From the NCBI RefSeq assembly GCF_039539965.1, contig NZ_BAABED010000001.1, positions 372,001 to 436,000 of the forward strand: DNA of 64,000 nucleotides, written 5' to 3'. This DNA is from Arthrobacter methylotrophus. GTDB lineage: Bacteria > Actinomycetota > Actinomycetes > Actinomycetales > Micrococcaceae. The notes under the pieces are model-generated. The model saw nothing but the letters and a program-made list of their open reading frames with translations, was not told the origin of the DNA and ran no database searches. Numbering within the stretch: the first letter of the stretch is position 1; each line of letters begins with the position of its first letter. Made by a program: the position numbers and the translations under genes. Below, one piece after another: positions 49,306 through 58,111 of the stretch.

Positions 49306-49704
49306 TTGAGCGCGGGAATGGAGTCAGCTGCCTTTTTCGCAAGCTCGTTGCCCGGGCTGATCCTGATGGATCTGGGTCAGACAGTGGTGGTGGTATGCGT
49401 GTGTTTCGACATGGTCCGTGCGCTGTCCGTGCCGCGATCCCATCGGCGCTACGTGGCTAACAGCATCTTCAGGACCCTGGCGGTGCCGTCGATTCTCGTC
49501 ATGGGCGTCAGCGTGCTGGCTAAAGCGATCCTCTGGTCTTGGGCGGACGTGGCCATGGGTGTTTTCGTGATGGTGATGATCATCTTCCGCTGGCATCAGG
49601 ACAACGACGAGGACAGCTGGTGGAAGGGCAAGGGCAAGAAGCTGGCCCGCTGGGCGCGGAAGCAGCTTGCGCCCCGACCCGCCTTGGCGCCAGTGCTCGG
49701 CTAA
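49306..49704 (+). CDS. Membrane protein, function unknown
   Basis: 132 aa from TTG 49306, with GGAGG 7 bp upstream. Three hydrophobic segments are visible (LPGLILMDLGQTVVVVCVCF, LAVPSILVMGVSVLAKAIL, WADVAMGVFVMVMIIF), then a basic Lys/Trp-rich tail (WWKGKGKKLARWARKQL). No family recognised. It ends just before a large family-B repeat block. The 240 bp before it hold no recognised gene. Confidence 0.62.
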   Translation: MSAGMESAAFFASSLPGLILMDLGQTVVVVCVCFDMVRALSVPRSHRRYVANSIFRTLAVPSILVMGVSVLAKAILWSWADVAMGVFVMVMIIFRWHQDNDEDSWWKGKGKKLARWARKQLAPRPALAPVLG

Positions 49705-49728
49705 GCGAGCTGCCGCACGCTGTCCCAC

Positions 49729-49856
49729 GACGCTCGCTCACCTTTGGGGTGTTTCCCGCGGACGCTCGCTCACTTGAGGTGAGCGAGCGTTTCGTCTTTT
49801 GCCGCGATAGGTGAGCGAGCGTTTCGTCTTTTGCCGCGATAGGTGAGCGAGCGTCG
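49729..49856. repeat. Family-B repeat block, copy 6, with 32-bp tandem units
   Basis: A GACGCTCGCTCACCTTTGGGG unit and its partner GCTCACTTGAGGTGAGC are followed by two identical 32-bp tandem copies (49779-49810 and 49811-49842, each starting GTGAGCGAGCGTTTCGTC) and a third half-copy. It lies between the unknown membrane gene and copy 7. Confidence 0.9.
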
Positions 49857-49955
49857 CCATTGCGGGGCGGCCGTTCGGTAGTGCCCGACGGCGGGACGGC
49901 CGGTTGCGCTGTCGTCCCCCCGGACGCGGGCCGCCACCGGACGCGCGCCGCCCAC

Positions 49956-50083
49956 GACGCTCGCTCACCTATGGGGTGTTTCCCACGGACGCTCGCTCAC
50001 TTGAGGTGAGCGAGCGTCTCGTCTTTTGTCCCCATAGGTGAGCGAGCGTCCCGTATTTTGCCCCGATAGGTGAGCGAGCGTCG
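49956..50083. repeat. Family-B repeat block, copy 7
   Basis: The same layout as copy 6, including three GTGAGCGAGCGTC(T/C) half-units separated by ~20 bp (TCGTCTTTTGTCCCCATAG, then CCGTATTTTGCCCCGATAG). It ends 51 bp before the paaA operator. The 49857-49955 spacer has no gene. Confidence 0.9.
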
Positions 50084-50133
50084 CGTCGCGCGGACGCCTG
50101 AACGCTTGACGCATCTCGGGCCTTGCCCATATC

Positions 50134-50155
50134 CTGAACGAACGGTCGGTAAATA
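50134..50155. promoter_or_regulatory. Predicted PaaR operator upstream of paaABCDE
   Basis: CTGAACGAACGGTCGGTAAA at 50134-50153 shares 18 consecutive bases (GAACGAACGGTCGGTAAA) with the site before the thiolase operon at 216, although they are 50 kb apart. It ends 13 bp before the paaA ATG. Confidence 0.75.
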
Positions 50156-50168
50156 TTTAGGAGCAACC

Positions 50169-51173
50169 ATGGCATCGCAGAATCTGCAGTCTGTGCCCGC
50201 TGAGCTGTCCCCGGAAGAGCAAGAGCGGGAGACTGCCGGTAAGGCGTACTTTGACCGCGTCATCTCCGAGGACTCGCGCATCGAACCCCGCGACTGGATG
50301 CCGGAGGCCTACCGCAAGACACTCCTGCGCCAGATCTCGCAGCACGCGCACTCGGAAATCATCGGCATGCAGCCGGAAGCCAACTGGATCACCAGGGCTC
50401 CGAGCCTCAAGCGCAAGGCTATCCTCATGGCTAAGGTACAGGACGAGGCAGGCCACGGCCTGTACCTGTACTCGGCAGCTGAGACCCTCGGCCAGCCGCG
50501 TGACCAGATGATGCAGGACCTCATGGACGGCAAAGCCAAGTACTCCTCGATCTTCAACTACCCGGCCCGGACCTGGGCGGACATGGGCGCCATCGGCTGG
50601 ATGGTGGACGGAGCCGCGATCGCAAACCAGGTACCGCTGTGCCGTGCCTCCTTTGGCCCCTACGGCCGTGCCATGGTTCGCGTGTGCAAGGAAGAGTCCT
50701 TCCACCAGCGCCAGGGTTTCGAGATCCTGCTGGAACTGTCCAACGGCACGCCTGAGCAGAAGCAGATGGCACAGGAAGCCGTGAACCGTTGGTACGCCCC
50801 GGCGCTGATGATGTTCGGGCCGCCGGATGATGATTCGCCCAACTCCAAGCAGTCGATGGCCTGGAACATCAAGCGGTTCAGCAACGACGAGCTCCGCAAC
50901 CGCTTCGTCGGAATGATGATGGAGCAGGTCAAGGTCCTGGGGCTGACGCTGCCGGACAAGGACATTCGCTTCAACGAGGAAACGAAGAAGTGGGAGCACG
51001 GCCCGCTGGACTGGGACGAGTTCCACGAAGTGCTTGCCGGCCGTGGCCCGTGCAACGCCCAGCGCCTGGAACGGCGCCGCGAAGCACATCAGAACGGCGC
51101 CTGGGTGCGCGAAGCCGCCGCCGCCTACGCGGAAAAGCAGGCAACGAAGCAAGCAGAAAAGGTATCCGCATGA
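50169..51173 (+). CDS. paaA: Phenylacetyl-CoA 1,2-epoxidase, catalytic subunit
   Basis: 334 aa, normal PaaA length. It is the di-iron subunit that epoxidises the aromatic ring of phenylacetyl-CoA, using oxygen. The helical ferritin-like fold includes the Glu/ExxH ligands in [33 protein letters not shown] and [14 protein letters not shown] 50169 is preceded by TAGGAGC; upstream in-frame codons run into the operator. It overlaps paaB by ATGA. First gene of paaABCDE. Confidence 0.95.
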   Translation: MASQNLQSVPAELSPEEQERETAGKAYFDRVISEDSRIEPRDWMPEAYRKTLLRQISQHAHSEIIGMQPEANWITRAPSLKRKAILMAKVQDEAGHGLYLYSAAETLGQPRDQMMQDLMDGKAKYSSIFNYPARTWADMGAIGWMVDGAAIANQVPLCRASFGPYGRAMVRVCKEESFHQRQGFEILLELSNGTPEQKQMAQEAVNRWYAPALMMFGPPDDDSPNSKQSMAWNIKRFSNDELRNRFVGMMMEQVKVLGLTLPDKDIRFNEETKKWEHGPLDWDEFHEVLAGRGPCNAQRLERRREAHQNGAWVREAAAAYAEKQATKQAEKVSA

Positions 51174-51475
51174 CCACCCCCGAACCCCACGCAGGCAACG
51201 TCTGGCCCATCTGGGAAGTTTTCGTCCGTTCCAGCCGCGGATTGTCGCACGTCCACGCAGGCTCGTTGCACGCTCCTGACGCTGCGATGGCGTTGCGTAA
51301 TGCCCGCGACCTCTACACCCGCCGCAACGAGGGCGTGTCCATCTGGGTTGTCCCGGCGGACGCGATCGCCTCGAGCGATCCGGACTCGAAGGGCTCGTTC
51401 TTTGAGTCCCCCCAGGGCAAGGATTACCGCCACGCGACGTACTACACCAAGAGTGAGGGTGTGAAGCACCTGTGA
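51170..51475 (+). CDS. paaB: Phenylacetyl-CoA epoxidase subunit PaaB
   Basis: 101 aa, the usual size. [28 protein letters not shown] and [16 protein letters not shown] are the family's conserved stretches. PaaB is a structural subunit that bridges the PaaAC heterodimers of the epoxidase complex. Start and stop overlap paaA (ATGA) and paaC (GTGA). Confidence 0.94.
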   Translation: MTTPEPHAGNVWPIWEVFVRSSRGLSHVHAGSLHAPDAAMALRNARDLYTRRNEGVSIWVVPADAIASSDPDSKGSFFESPQGKDYRHATYYTKSEGVKHL

Positions 51476-52446
51476 GCAGCCCCGAAACAGCCGCCCCCAT
51501 CGACGCCGCCCCCACGGACGCGGCCCCCACTGAAACCCCGGCAAACGACGTGAACGACGGCGGCCACGGGGACATCTCCGTCGGCGTGTCCGGTGCTGGT
51601 GCCAGCGGCGACGGTGCCGCCAGTGCCACCCGCATTACCCCGGGCAACGCGTTGCGCCCGGAGGACATTGCCCTCTCGGTCAGCCATGGCACGGCCAAGC
51701 CGAGCGAGGACGTTGCCGAGTTCGCCCTGCGTTTGGGCGATGACGCCCTGATCCTCGCGCAGCGGCTCGGCCACTGGATTTCCCGCGCGCCGGAGCTTGA
51801 AGAGGACATCGCGTTGGGCAACATCGCGCTGGACCAGTTGGGCCACGCGCGGTCCTTCCTCAGCTACGCCGGCGGTCTTGACGGCAGGAGCGAGGATGAT
51901 CTGGCCTACTTCCGCCGCGAGCCTGATTTCCGTTCGGTCCAGATCTTCGAGCAGCCCAACGGCGACTTCGCGCACACGATCGCCCGGCAGTTCGTGGTGA
52001 GCTTTTACCAGTTCGAGCTGTACCGGCGGCTGGCCCAGTCCACGGATGCCACGATGGCAGGGATTGCGGCGAAGGCCGTCAAGGAAGTGGACTACCACCG
52101 CGATCACAGCACCCAGTGGGTCTTGCGCCTTGCCCTCGGCACGGACGAGTCCCGCAGGCGGATGATCCACGCGTTCAAGACCATCTGGCCGTACGTGGAC
52201 GAGCTCTTCCGCGACGACGAGCTCACGGGTCGCCTCAGCGCGTCCGGTGCCGGCGTGCAACCTTCCAGCTTGCGGGCGGACTTTGACCGCCTGACCGGCG
52301 AGGTCCTGGCCGAAGCGGACCTTCAGGTCCCGCAGGTGCAGCCGGCCCCCGGTGGCGGCCGCCAGGGCAAGCATTCCGAGCACTTGGGCTACATCCTGGC
52401 CGAGATGCAAGTGCTGGCCCGCGAACATCCCGGGGCAAGCTGGTGA
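51472..52446 (+). CDS. paaC: Phenylacetyl-CoA epoxidase structural subunit PaaC
   Basis: 324 aa from GTG 51472. The PaaC core starts near residue 75 (PSEDVAEFALRLGDDALILAQRLGHWISRAPELEEDIALGN) and includes FLSYAGG and VKEVDYHRDHS. PaaC pairs with PaaA as its non-catalytic partner. The first ~65 residues are an added low-complexity tail rich in Ala, Pro, Thr and Gly; classical PaaC is about 250 aa, so this tail is unusual. It overlaps paaD by GTGA. Confidence 0.92.
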   Translation: MSSPETAAPIDAAPTDAAPTETPANDVNDGGHGDISVGVSGAGASGDGAASATRITPGNALRPEDIALSVSHGTAKPSEDVAEFALRLGDDALILAQRLGHWISRAPELEEDIALGNIALDQLGHARSFLSYAGGLDGRSEDDLAYFRREPDFRSVQIFEQPNGDFAHTIARQFVVSFYQFELYRRLAQSTDATMAGIAAKAVKEVDYHRDHSTQWVLRLALGTDESRRRMIHAFKTIWPYVDELFRDDELTGRLSASGAGVQPSSLRADFDRLTGEVLAEADLQVPQVQPAPGGGRQGKHSEHLGYILAEMQVLAREHPGASW

Positions 52447-53000
52447 CGGTGGTGGACATGTTCATTCAAGACACAACAGCCAAGAGTAATGCGACAACGG
52501 CTGAGGAGAAGGCCTGGGCCATTGCGGCCACGGTCTGCGATCCGGAGATTCCCGTTCTCACCATTGAGGATCTGGGGATCCTCCGCAACGTGGCACTGTT
52601 CGACGACGGCGGGTTGGTCCCCGCTGTCCAGGTCACCATCACGCCGACGTACTCGGGCTGCCCTGCGATGGATGCCATCCGCGACGACCTCAAGACCGTC
52701 TTCCACAAAGAGGGCTACCCGAGTGTCTATGTGGAACTGGTCTTGTCTCCGGCCTGGACCACGGATTGGATGACCGAGCACGGAAAGGCCAAGCTGCAGG
52801 AGTACGGTATCGCGCCCCCCAGCGGCCACTCAAAGGCCGGCGGCCACGCGGGCAAAGTCCGCCTGAGCCTCGCCGTGAAATGCCCCCAGTGTTCTTCGCT
52901 GAACACCAAGGAACTCACCCGCTTTGGTTCCACGTCCTGCAAGGCGCTCTTTGTCTGCCAGGACTGCAAGGAACCGTTCGACTACTTCAAAGTCCTGTAA
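52443..53000 (+). CDS. paaD: PaaD, epoxidase Fe-S/iron-assembly factor
   Basis: 185 aa from GTG 52443 (ATG 52458 is an alternative). The DUF59/MIP18-like domain reads ATVCDPEIPVLTIEDLGILRNV and ITPTYSGCPAMDAI. The C-terminal zinc ribbon has CPQCSSLN and VCQDCKEPFDYF. PaaD is needed for a working epoxidase, probably for cluster maturation. Confidence 0.92.
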   Translation: MTVVDMFIQDTTAKSNATTAEEKAWAIAATVCDPEIPVLTIEDLGILRNVALFDDGGLVPAVQVTITPTYSGCPAMDAIRDDLKTVFHKEGYPSVYVELVLSPAWTTDWMTEHGKAKLQEYGIAPPSGHSKAGGHAGKVRLSLAVKCPQCSSLNTKELTRFGSTSCKALFVCQDCKEPFDYFKVL

Positions 53001-53010
53001 GGAATCTGAC

Positions 53011-54246
53011 ATGCCCGTTGTCCGCCAGACTGCCGCCGAACAAGCGCAGGCCACCGGCCGCCGTCGTGCGTCCTTCCGTTCCCTCAGCGTTTCGGAAGTC
53101 CGCCGCCTGACTGAAGACGCCATTGAGGTCACGTTCGATGTTCCGGCGGAGCTCGCCGGCCAGTATGACTACCTTCCCGGCCAGTACGTGGCGCTGCGGA
53201 CCACGCTTCCGGATGAGGGCGGGGAGCCGCACGAGGTCCGCCGCAGCTACTCCATCTGTGCCGAGCCGCGCAGCTTCGCGGACGGCAGCAGCGAGATCCG
53301 CGTTGCCATCAAGAAGGATTTGGGCGGTATCTTCTCCACGTGGGCCAACGCGGAGCTCAAGGTCGGCGACACTCTGGACGTCATGAGCCCCATGGGCGCG
53401 TTCATTTCCAAGCACGGCAAGGACGGCAAGACCGTCCAGCAGAACGTCATGAACTCCATGAACAATCCGCAGGACATGGCAGGGGAGCTCGGCGACGCCG
53501 GCTCCTTCGTGGCCATCGCCGCCGGTTCGGGCATCACCCCGGTGATCGCGATCGCCCGCACGCTGCTGGCCGCCAACCCGGAGACGCGCTTCGACCTGAT
53601 CTACGCCAACAAGGCCGCCATGGACGTGATGTTCCTGGAGGAATTGGCGGACCTGAAGGATAAGTATCCGGCGCGCTTGGCGTTGCACCATGTGTTGTCT
53701 CGCGAGCAGCGCATTGCGCCGCTCATGACGGGACGGATCGACGCCGAGAAGCTGCAGCAGCTGCTGGGGACCGCGATCCATGCGCAGGACGTGGACGAAT
53801 GGTTCCTCTGCGGGCCGTTCGAGTTGGTCCAGCTGTGCCGGGACACCCTGGCTGCCCGCGGCGTGGATCCTGAGCACGTGCGTTTCGAGCTGTTCACCAC
53901 CGGCCGCCCGGACCGCCCCGAGGGCAATGCCGGCCGGCCCGTCGTGGTGGACGAGTCGCAGGAGACGTTCAAGATCACCTTCAAGCTCGACGGTCTCCAG
54001 GGTGAGGTGGCCAGCCCCACGCACGCCCGGGAATCGATTCTCAACGCTGCTTTGCGTGTCCGCCCGGATGTGCCGTTCGCGTGCGCCGGTGGCGTGTGTG
54101 GCACGTGCCGCGCGAAACTCGTCAGCGGGACGGTCAGCATGGACGAGAACTACGCCTTGGAGCAGGATGAGTTGGACAAGGGCTACGTTCTTACTTGCCA
54201 GTCCCACCCCACGAGTGAATCCGTCACGGTCGATTTCGACGTCTAA
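53011..54246 (+). CDS. paaE: Phenylacetyl-CoA epoxidase reductase PaaE
   Basis: 411 aa. It passes electrons from NADPH through FAD and a plant-type 2Fe-2S cluster to PaaA. FAD binding: VRRSYSICAEP. NAD(P) binding: FVAIAAGSGITPVIAIAR. C-terminal cluster ligands: FACAGGVCGTCRAKL, with the fourth Cys in VLTCQSHP. A longer ~40-residue insertion (residues ~130-160, HGKDGKTVQQNVMNSMNNPQ) lies between the FAD and NADP domains. ATG 53011 follows AAGGAATC and lies 10 bp after paaD. Confidence 0.94.
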   Translation: MPVVRQTAAEQAQATGRRRASFRSLSVSEVRRLTEDAIEVTFDVPAELAGQYDYLPGQYVALRTTLPDEGGEPHEVRRSYSICAEPRSFADGSSEIRVAIKKDLGGIFSTWANAELKVGDTLDVMSPMGAFISKHGKDGKTVQQNVMNSMNNPQDMAGELGDAGSFVAIAAGSGITPVIAIARTLLAANPETRFDLIYANKAAMDVMFLEELADLKDKYPARLALHHVLSREQRIAPLMTGRIDAEKLQQLLGTAIHAQDVDEWFLCGPFELVQLCRDTLAARGVDPEHVRFELFTTGRPDRPEGNAGRPVVVDESQETFKITFKLDGLQGEVASPTHARESILNAALRVRPDVPFACAGGVCGTCRAKLVSGTVSMDENYALEQDELDKGYVLTCQSHPTSESVTVDFDV

Positions 54247-54257
54247 GGAATAAACGA

Positions 54258-55037
54258 ATGATCGAGCTCTCCATCGCCAACGGCATTGCCGAAGTTGTCC
54301 TCAACGCCCCGGAGAAACTGAATTCGCTGGACGAGGCCGCGCTGGCGGACCTGGGTAAGGCGTACGACGACGCCGCTGCCGCCGCCTCTCGCGGCATGGT
54401 GCGGGCGCTGCTCTTGCGCGGAGAGGGCCGCGCCTTTTGCGCGGGACGCGACATTGCGGGCGTGACGCCGGAGAGCGACGACGCGAAGGCTTACCTCAGC
54501 GGGCTGGTGGAGCCGCTGTTGAAGAAGATGGCTGCCTTCCCGGCTCCGACGTTCGCGGCGGCGCATGGTGCGTGCCTTGGCGTCGGGCTGGGGCTGTTGC
54601 TTGCCACGGACGTGGTGTACGTGGCGGAGAACGCCAGGTTCGGTTCGCCGTTCGCCAAGCTGGGGGCAACCTTGGATTCGGGCGGGCACTGGTACTTCAC
54701 GGAGCGCTTGGGCATGCACCGGACGCTGGACCTCATTTACACGGCCGACCTGATCAGCGGCGCCGAGGCCGTGGCGCAGGGAATGTTCAGCCGGGTCATG
54801 CCTGATGATGCCTTGTTGGAGGCTACGCGGATCATCGTGGACCGGGTAGCGGCGGGTGCCACGAGCGCGTTCAATGCCAGCAAGGGGCTCGTAGCGGACA
54901 TCCGTGACCGGCGCCTTGGCTTGTGGGACGCGATGACTGAAGAGAACAACGAACAGGCACGGCTCTGCAAGACCGAGGATTACGCCGAGGGGTTCCGGGC
55001 GTTCCAGGAGAAGCGGGCGCCGGTCTTCAAGGGCTAG
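54258..55037 (+). CDS. paaG: Crotonase-family isomerase/hydratase, PaaG-type
   Basis: 259 aa. The crotonase motif is GRAFCAGRDIAGV and AAHGACLGVGLGLLLATDVVYVAE, with the acid residue region GSPFAKLGATLDSGGHWYF. The end, EEQNEQARL-like (TEENNEQARLCKTEDYAEGFRAFQEKRAPVFKG), resembles PaaG, the 1,2-epoxyphenylacetyl-CoA isomerase that forms oxepin-CoA. It lies 11 bp after paaE as the last gene of the operon. PaaF and PaaG are close relatives, so the symbol is less sure than the fold. Confidence 0.82.
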   Translation: MIELSIANGIAEVVLNAPEKLNSLDEAALADLGKAYDDAAAAASRGMVRALLLRGEGRAFCAGRDIAGVTPESDDAKAYLSGLVEPLLKKMAAFPAPTFAAAHGACLGVGLGLLLATDVVYVAENARFGSPFAKLGATLDSGGHWYFTERLGMHRTLDLIYTADLISGAEAVAQGMFSRVMPDDALLEATRIIVDRVAAGATSAFNASKGLVADIRDRRLGLWDAMTEENNEQARLCKTEDYAEGFRAFQEKRAPVFKG

Positions 55038-55106
55038 GGACCAGCCGCCGAGGTGCCGCCAGCCGTCAGTTCATGCATTCTTGCCTGCATTTGAGGACCG
55101 CAAACC

Positions 55107-55427
55107 TCAGGTTCCTTGGAGCGAACCCGCACCGTACGGATCGTTGTTGATCAGGGCAGGATCGTCGACAACGGCGGAGTTCACTTCCGTGATCTCGCCC
55201 GTCACCGGGGAGTACAGGTCCGAAACGGACTTCGTGGACTCAACCTCGCCGCAGGTCTCACCAGAGGTCACAGCCGAGCCGACCTCGGGCAAGTCAACGT
55301 AGACGATGTCGCCGAGGGCATCGGTGGCCACGGCGGAGATACCGACAGACGCAATGTTCGAGCCGGCGTCGCGGGCAGCCCACTCGTGCTCATCGGAGTA
55401 TTGCAGTTCAGCAACTACATTGCGCAT
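55107..55427 (-). CDS. gcvH: Glycine cleavage H protein, C-terminally shortened
   Basis: 106 aa from ATG 55427 (AGGA upstream). [41 protein letters not shown] is the GcvH start. The lipoyl-Lys loop [17 protein letters not shown] keeps the Lys. After [13 protein letters not shown] it stops, where normal GcvH goes on for ~20 residues (GWL...), so the C-terminal helix is missing. It lies downstream of a gcvT remnant and likely is a decayed second copy, not the working gene. Confidence 0.75.
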   Translation of the reverse strand: MRNVVAELQYSDEHEWAARDAGSNIASVGISAVATDALGDIVYVDLPEVGSAVTSGETCGEVESTKSVSDLYSPVTGEITEVNSAVVDDPALINNDPYGAGSLQGT

Positions 55428-55586
55428 TTCCAATTCCTAACTTTTCGTCTGTCTGAAAACTGTTGTTTCGTACATCGTGGCCCGGCTGAGTAGCGGGGAC
55501 CCGAAGGACTCCGCGCGCTCGGCGCCAGGACGTCCACTGAGCGAACGTGCGGCCTGCTGGCCCCTTGCGCGCACCGGGCCGATGGG

Positions 55587-55885
55587 TTATTTCTGGCGCT
55601 TGTAGAACGGCCGTGCTTCAACCTCGAACGGTTCGGCTTTCCAGCGCAGTTCGACGTCAACAATTGCGCTTGGTTCGGCGTGCTCGACGTCCACATACGC
55701 CAGGGCAACCGGGTAGCCGATTGTCGGGCTCGGCTGGCCTGATGTGACTTCGCCGATCAGCGTCCCGTTCTTGAGCACGGAAATAGTGGGCTCGGGCGGC
55801 GCGGCGCCCCAGTCGTTTGAGGCCCACGAGGTTTTGGCCGAGGGGTGCGCCGGCAAGCCTTCCCTTACCGGGAAGCATGCCATCG
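55587..55885 (-). pseudogene. gcvT: gcvT remnant (C-terminal part of aminomethyltransferase), frameshifted
   Basis: One frame reads GQNLVGLKRLGRRAARAHY, and a second continues VLKNGTLIGEVTSGQPSPTIGYPVALAYVDVEH ... LRWKAEPFEVEARPFYKRQK-stop. Both are typical of the last ~90 residues of GcvT. The frames join near the AAA at 55781-55783 (an extra A/T). The N-terminal two thirds are absent, apart from a possible scrap (GAGIFDK) near 56030. It precedes gcvH on the same strand, as in working gcv operons. Confidence 0.75.
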
Positions 55886-55999
55886 GAGTCCTCAAGCGTG
55901 GCTGGCTAGGTGACGAAAACGGCACAACGCAGCTGGTTACACGAACTTCAGGACTCGTTAGAGGCCACCTCGGCGAGGATGGAACGCCATATGCCACCG

Positions 56000-56402
56000 G
56001 GCGGTGCGCTTACTTGTCGAAGATGCCGGCACCGGAGCTCCACGAAGCGGCTTCGCCTGCACAAAAACGGCCATTTGTGCCGATCATGAGTGAAGCTATC
56101 GGTTCAGCGGAGGGCCAGTTGACTCTCCTCCGCCGCTGGAGGGGGCTTCCTCATTCGGACGAATGTGCACAATTTTCGAAGAACCGGAGTCCTATTTCCC
56201 AAAATATTGCTTGATTTAGATACGTTTACGGTCGACGGCACGCACATCTGTTCAGAGTTCAGCGCAGATGTCATCGTTGGCATCCTATCGTTGGACAATG
56301 CAGCGCTGGCAAGGGTTTTCGACGAGCTGCCGACAAAGGAGTCAACAACCTGGCTGCCGAGTGAGTTTGCACGATGACCCAGCTCGGACGAAGGTTCACA
56401 GA
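56000..56402. other. Junction stretch with no recognised gene
   Basis: About 400 bp between the gcvT remnant and the ABC locus. Base composition shifts from GC-rich to more AT-rich here. A 70-codon open frame on the plus strand (56165-56377, containing ICSEFSADVIVGILSLDNAAL) has no visible ribosome site and no recognised family; it may be a remnant. Confidence 0.35.
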
Positions 56403-56444
56403 ATGAGGAGAAACATGAGTCCCAGATCTGCAGGAGATTTCCCT

Positions 56445-58094
56445 ATGAGAATCCATCGCTCTAGCCCCGCGTTCGCACGCATATTCTTGGGCGTCACGCT
56501 ATCCGCAAGTCTGGGTCTCATGGTCTCAGGTTGCACAACACAGGGCGTCGTAGGGGATCAAGGCGTCTCCTCTTCACCGGCAGCCCCACCGAAGGCGAAG
56601 GGCTCTCTCGAGAAGGTCGTATGGGATCTGCCGGCGGGAGAACCCACATCATTGGATTGGGGTCGTGCGTTCGACTATTCATCGCATGCAGTATTGTCCA
56701 ACTTGTGCGAGGGACTGGTGCGGCAGAATCCGGACAACTCGATCAAACCCCTCCTGGCGGAGTCGGTGGACCATCCGAACAGCCTGACATATGTATTCAA
56801 TATTCGAAAAGGTGTGCACTTTTGGGACGGCAAGGAACTGACCGCGAAAGATGTCTCCTACAGTCTTGGACGTGAATTAGACCCTAAATCCGGAGCTTTT
56901 TGGGGCGTCTATTTTGTTAATGTCAAAGACATCCGCGAAACGGGTCTGTCACAAGTCACGATCGACATGAAGAGCCCTGACGAAGTCTTTCCCAGCCTGC
57001 TGGCCACGTATGGCGGAACCATCGGCGAGGCATCGTATGTCGAGTCCCATGGAACCAGTTATGGGACTGCGTCGGGGGGTGTGATGTGCACGGGGCCCTA
57101 CAAACTGCAGAGCTGGCAGCCCGGGCAACAGATAGCGATGGTTCGAAACGATGACTATTGGGACTCGGCGGTTAAGCCGAAAGTGGGTGAGGTCGACTTT
57201 AAATTCCTGACGGACCCCTCTACGCTGGCAAACGCGCTGCAGAGCAACCAGATCGACGGAGCATACGAGGTTCCGGTCGGAGCTGTCACTCAACTTCAGT
57301 CCTCCACCACTGGCAAGCTTTACACTGGTCCTAGTACACAGTGGACGGGCATGCTTTACACGGGCAGCCCTGGGGCCTTTGCCAACAGCAGCGTCAGGGA
57401 AGCCTTGTGGCTGTCGATTGACAAGTCCGCACTGGCGAAATCCGTCTATCAGGGAACGGCGACACCCATTAGGTCCGCGAATTTTCCAGCAGTCTGGGGG
57501 TTTGGCACAAAGATCTTCCAAGCTGGATACGACGGGCGACCGTCGCCGGATGTCAACCTCGCCGAAGCTCAAAAGCTTGTTCAACAGGCTGGCGCAACCA
57601 ACGGAACTGTCACGCTTGCGGCCCAGTCCGATGACGCCACCGCCGTGCAGACAGCCGAAATTGTCCAGTCTGCAGGTAAGCAAATAGGGCTGGATGTCCA
57701 GCTGAAGCTGATGGCAGGACCGCAGATTTCAGCGCTTCAAGTCGATCCGGCCGCGCGTAAGGGAATAGACATTTTCCTTTCTGCTCGGTTTATCGATATC
57801 GCGGATCCGATGCAGCTGCTTAATGAATTTTTGCCGGACGGTCAATACAACTACGCAAACTACAACAGTCCCGAGTTTGCTCAAAATGTTAATGACGCAT
57901 ATGCGACCGGGGACAGCGATCAGCGCGCGGCGTCTGAAGCGAAGGCAACAACTCTTCTCGACAATTCATGGTCAATCCTTCCACTCCTTAATACATCCGA
58001 ACGCCTCTACCTGAATTCTCGCGTCGCGGGGGCTCCTTCATCGTTCGGATATCTCTACTATCCCTGGGCCCAAGATCTCGGCTCCTCGAAGTAG
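56445..58094 (+). CDS. ABC transporter substrate-binding lipoprotein (SBP family 5)
   Basis: 549 aa from ATG 56445, 9 bp after AGGAG. The signal peptide ends in the lipobox LMVSGC, so the protein is lipid-anchored outside. The family-5 pattern follows: VVWDLPAGEPTSLDWGRAFDYSSHAVLSNLCEGLVRQNPDNSIKPLLAES, then YVFNIRKGVHFWDGKELTAKDV. Family members bind peptides, nickel, opines or other polar compounds. It begins the transport operon. The context with OHCU decarboxylase suggests a purine-derived or ureide substrate, as inference. Confidence 0.88.
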   Translation: MRIHRSSPAFARIFLGVTLSASLGLMVSGCTTQGVVGDQGVSSSPAAPPKAKGSLEKVVWDLPAGEPTSLDWGRAFDYSSHAVLSNLCEGLVRQNPDNSIKPLLAESVDHPNSLTYVFNIRKGVHFWDGKELTAKDVSYSLGRELDPKSGAFWGVYFVNVKDIRETGLSQVTIDMKSPDEVFPSLLATYGGTIGEASYVESHGTSYGTASGGVMCTGPYKLQSWQPGQQIAMVRNDDYWDSAVKPKVGEVDFKFLTDPSTLANALQSNQIDGAYEVPVGAVTQLQSSTTGKLYTGPSTQWTGMLYTGSPGAFANSSVREALWLSIDKSALAKSVYQGTATPIRSANFPAVWGFGTKIFQAGYDGRPSPDVNLAEAQKLVQQAGATNGTVTLAAQSDDATAVQTAEIVQSAGKQIGLDVQLKLMAGPQISALQVDPAARKGIDIFLSARFIDIADPMQLLNEFLPDGQYNYANYNSPEFAQNVNDAYATGDSDQRAASEAKATTLLDNSWSILPLLNTSERLYLNSRVAGAPSSFGYLYYPWAQDLGSSK

Positions 58095-58111
58095 AAACGG
58101 CGAATCACAGG

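Noticed and set aside
49729..50083. Possible CRISPR array, because GTGAGCGAGCG units recur at short spacing
   Set aside because: Units are palindromic, few, with spacers that are themselves repeated, and no cas genes are present.
50157..51824. Minus-strand open frame of 555 codons opposite paaABC
   Set aside because: It covers three overlapping, well-supported genes and has no recognisable domain.
55744..56214. 156-codon plus-strand open frame across the gcvT remnant
   Set aside because: The minus strand carries clear GcvT motifs; the plus frame has none.
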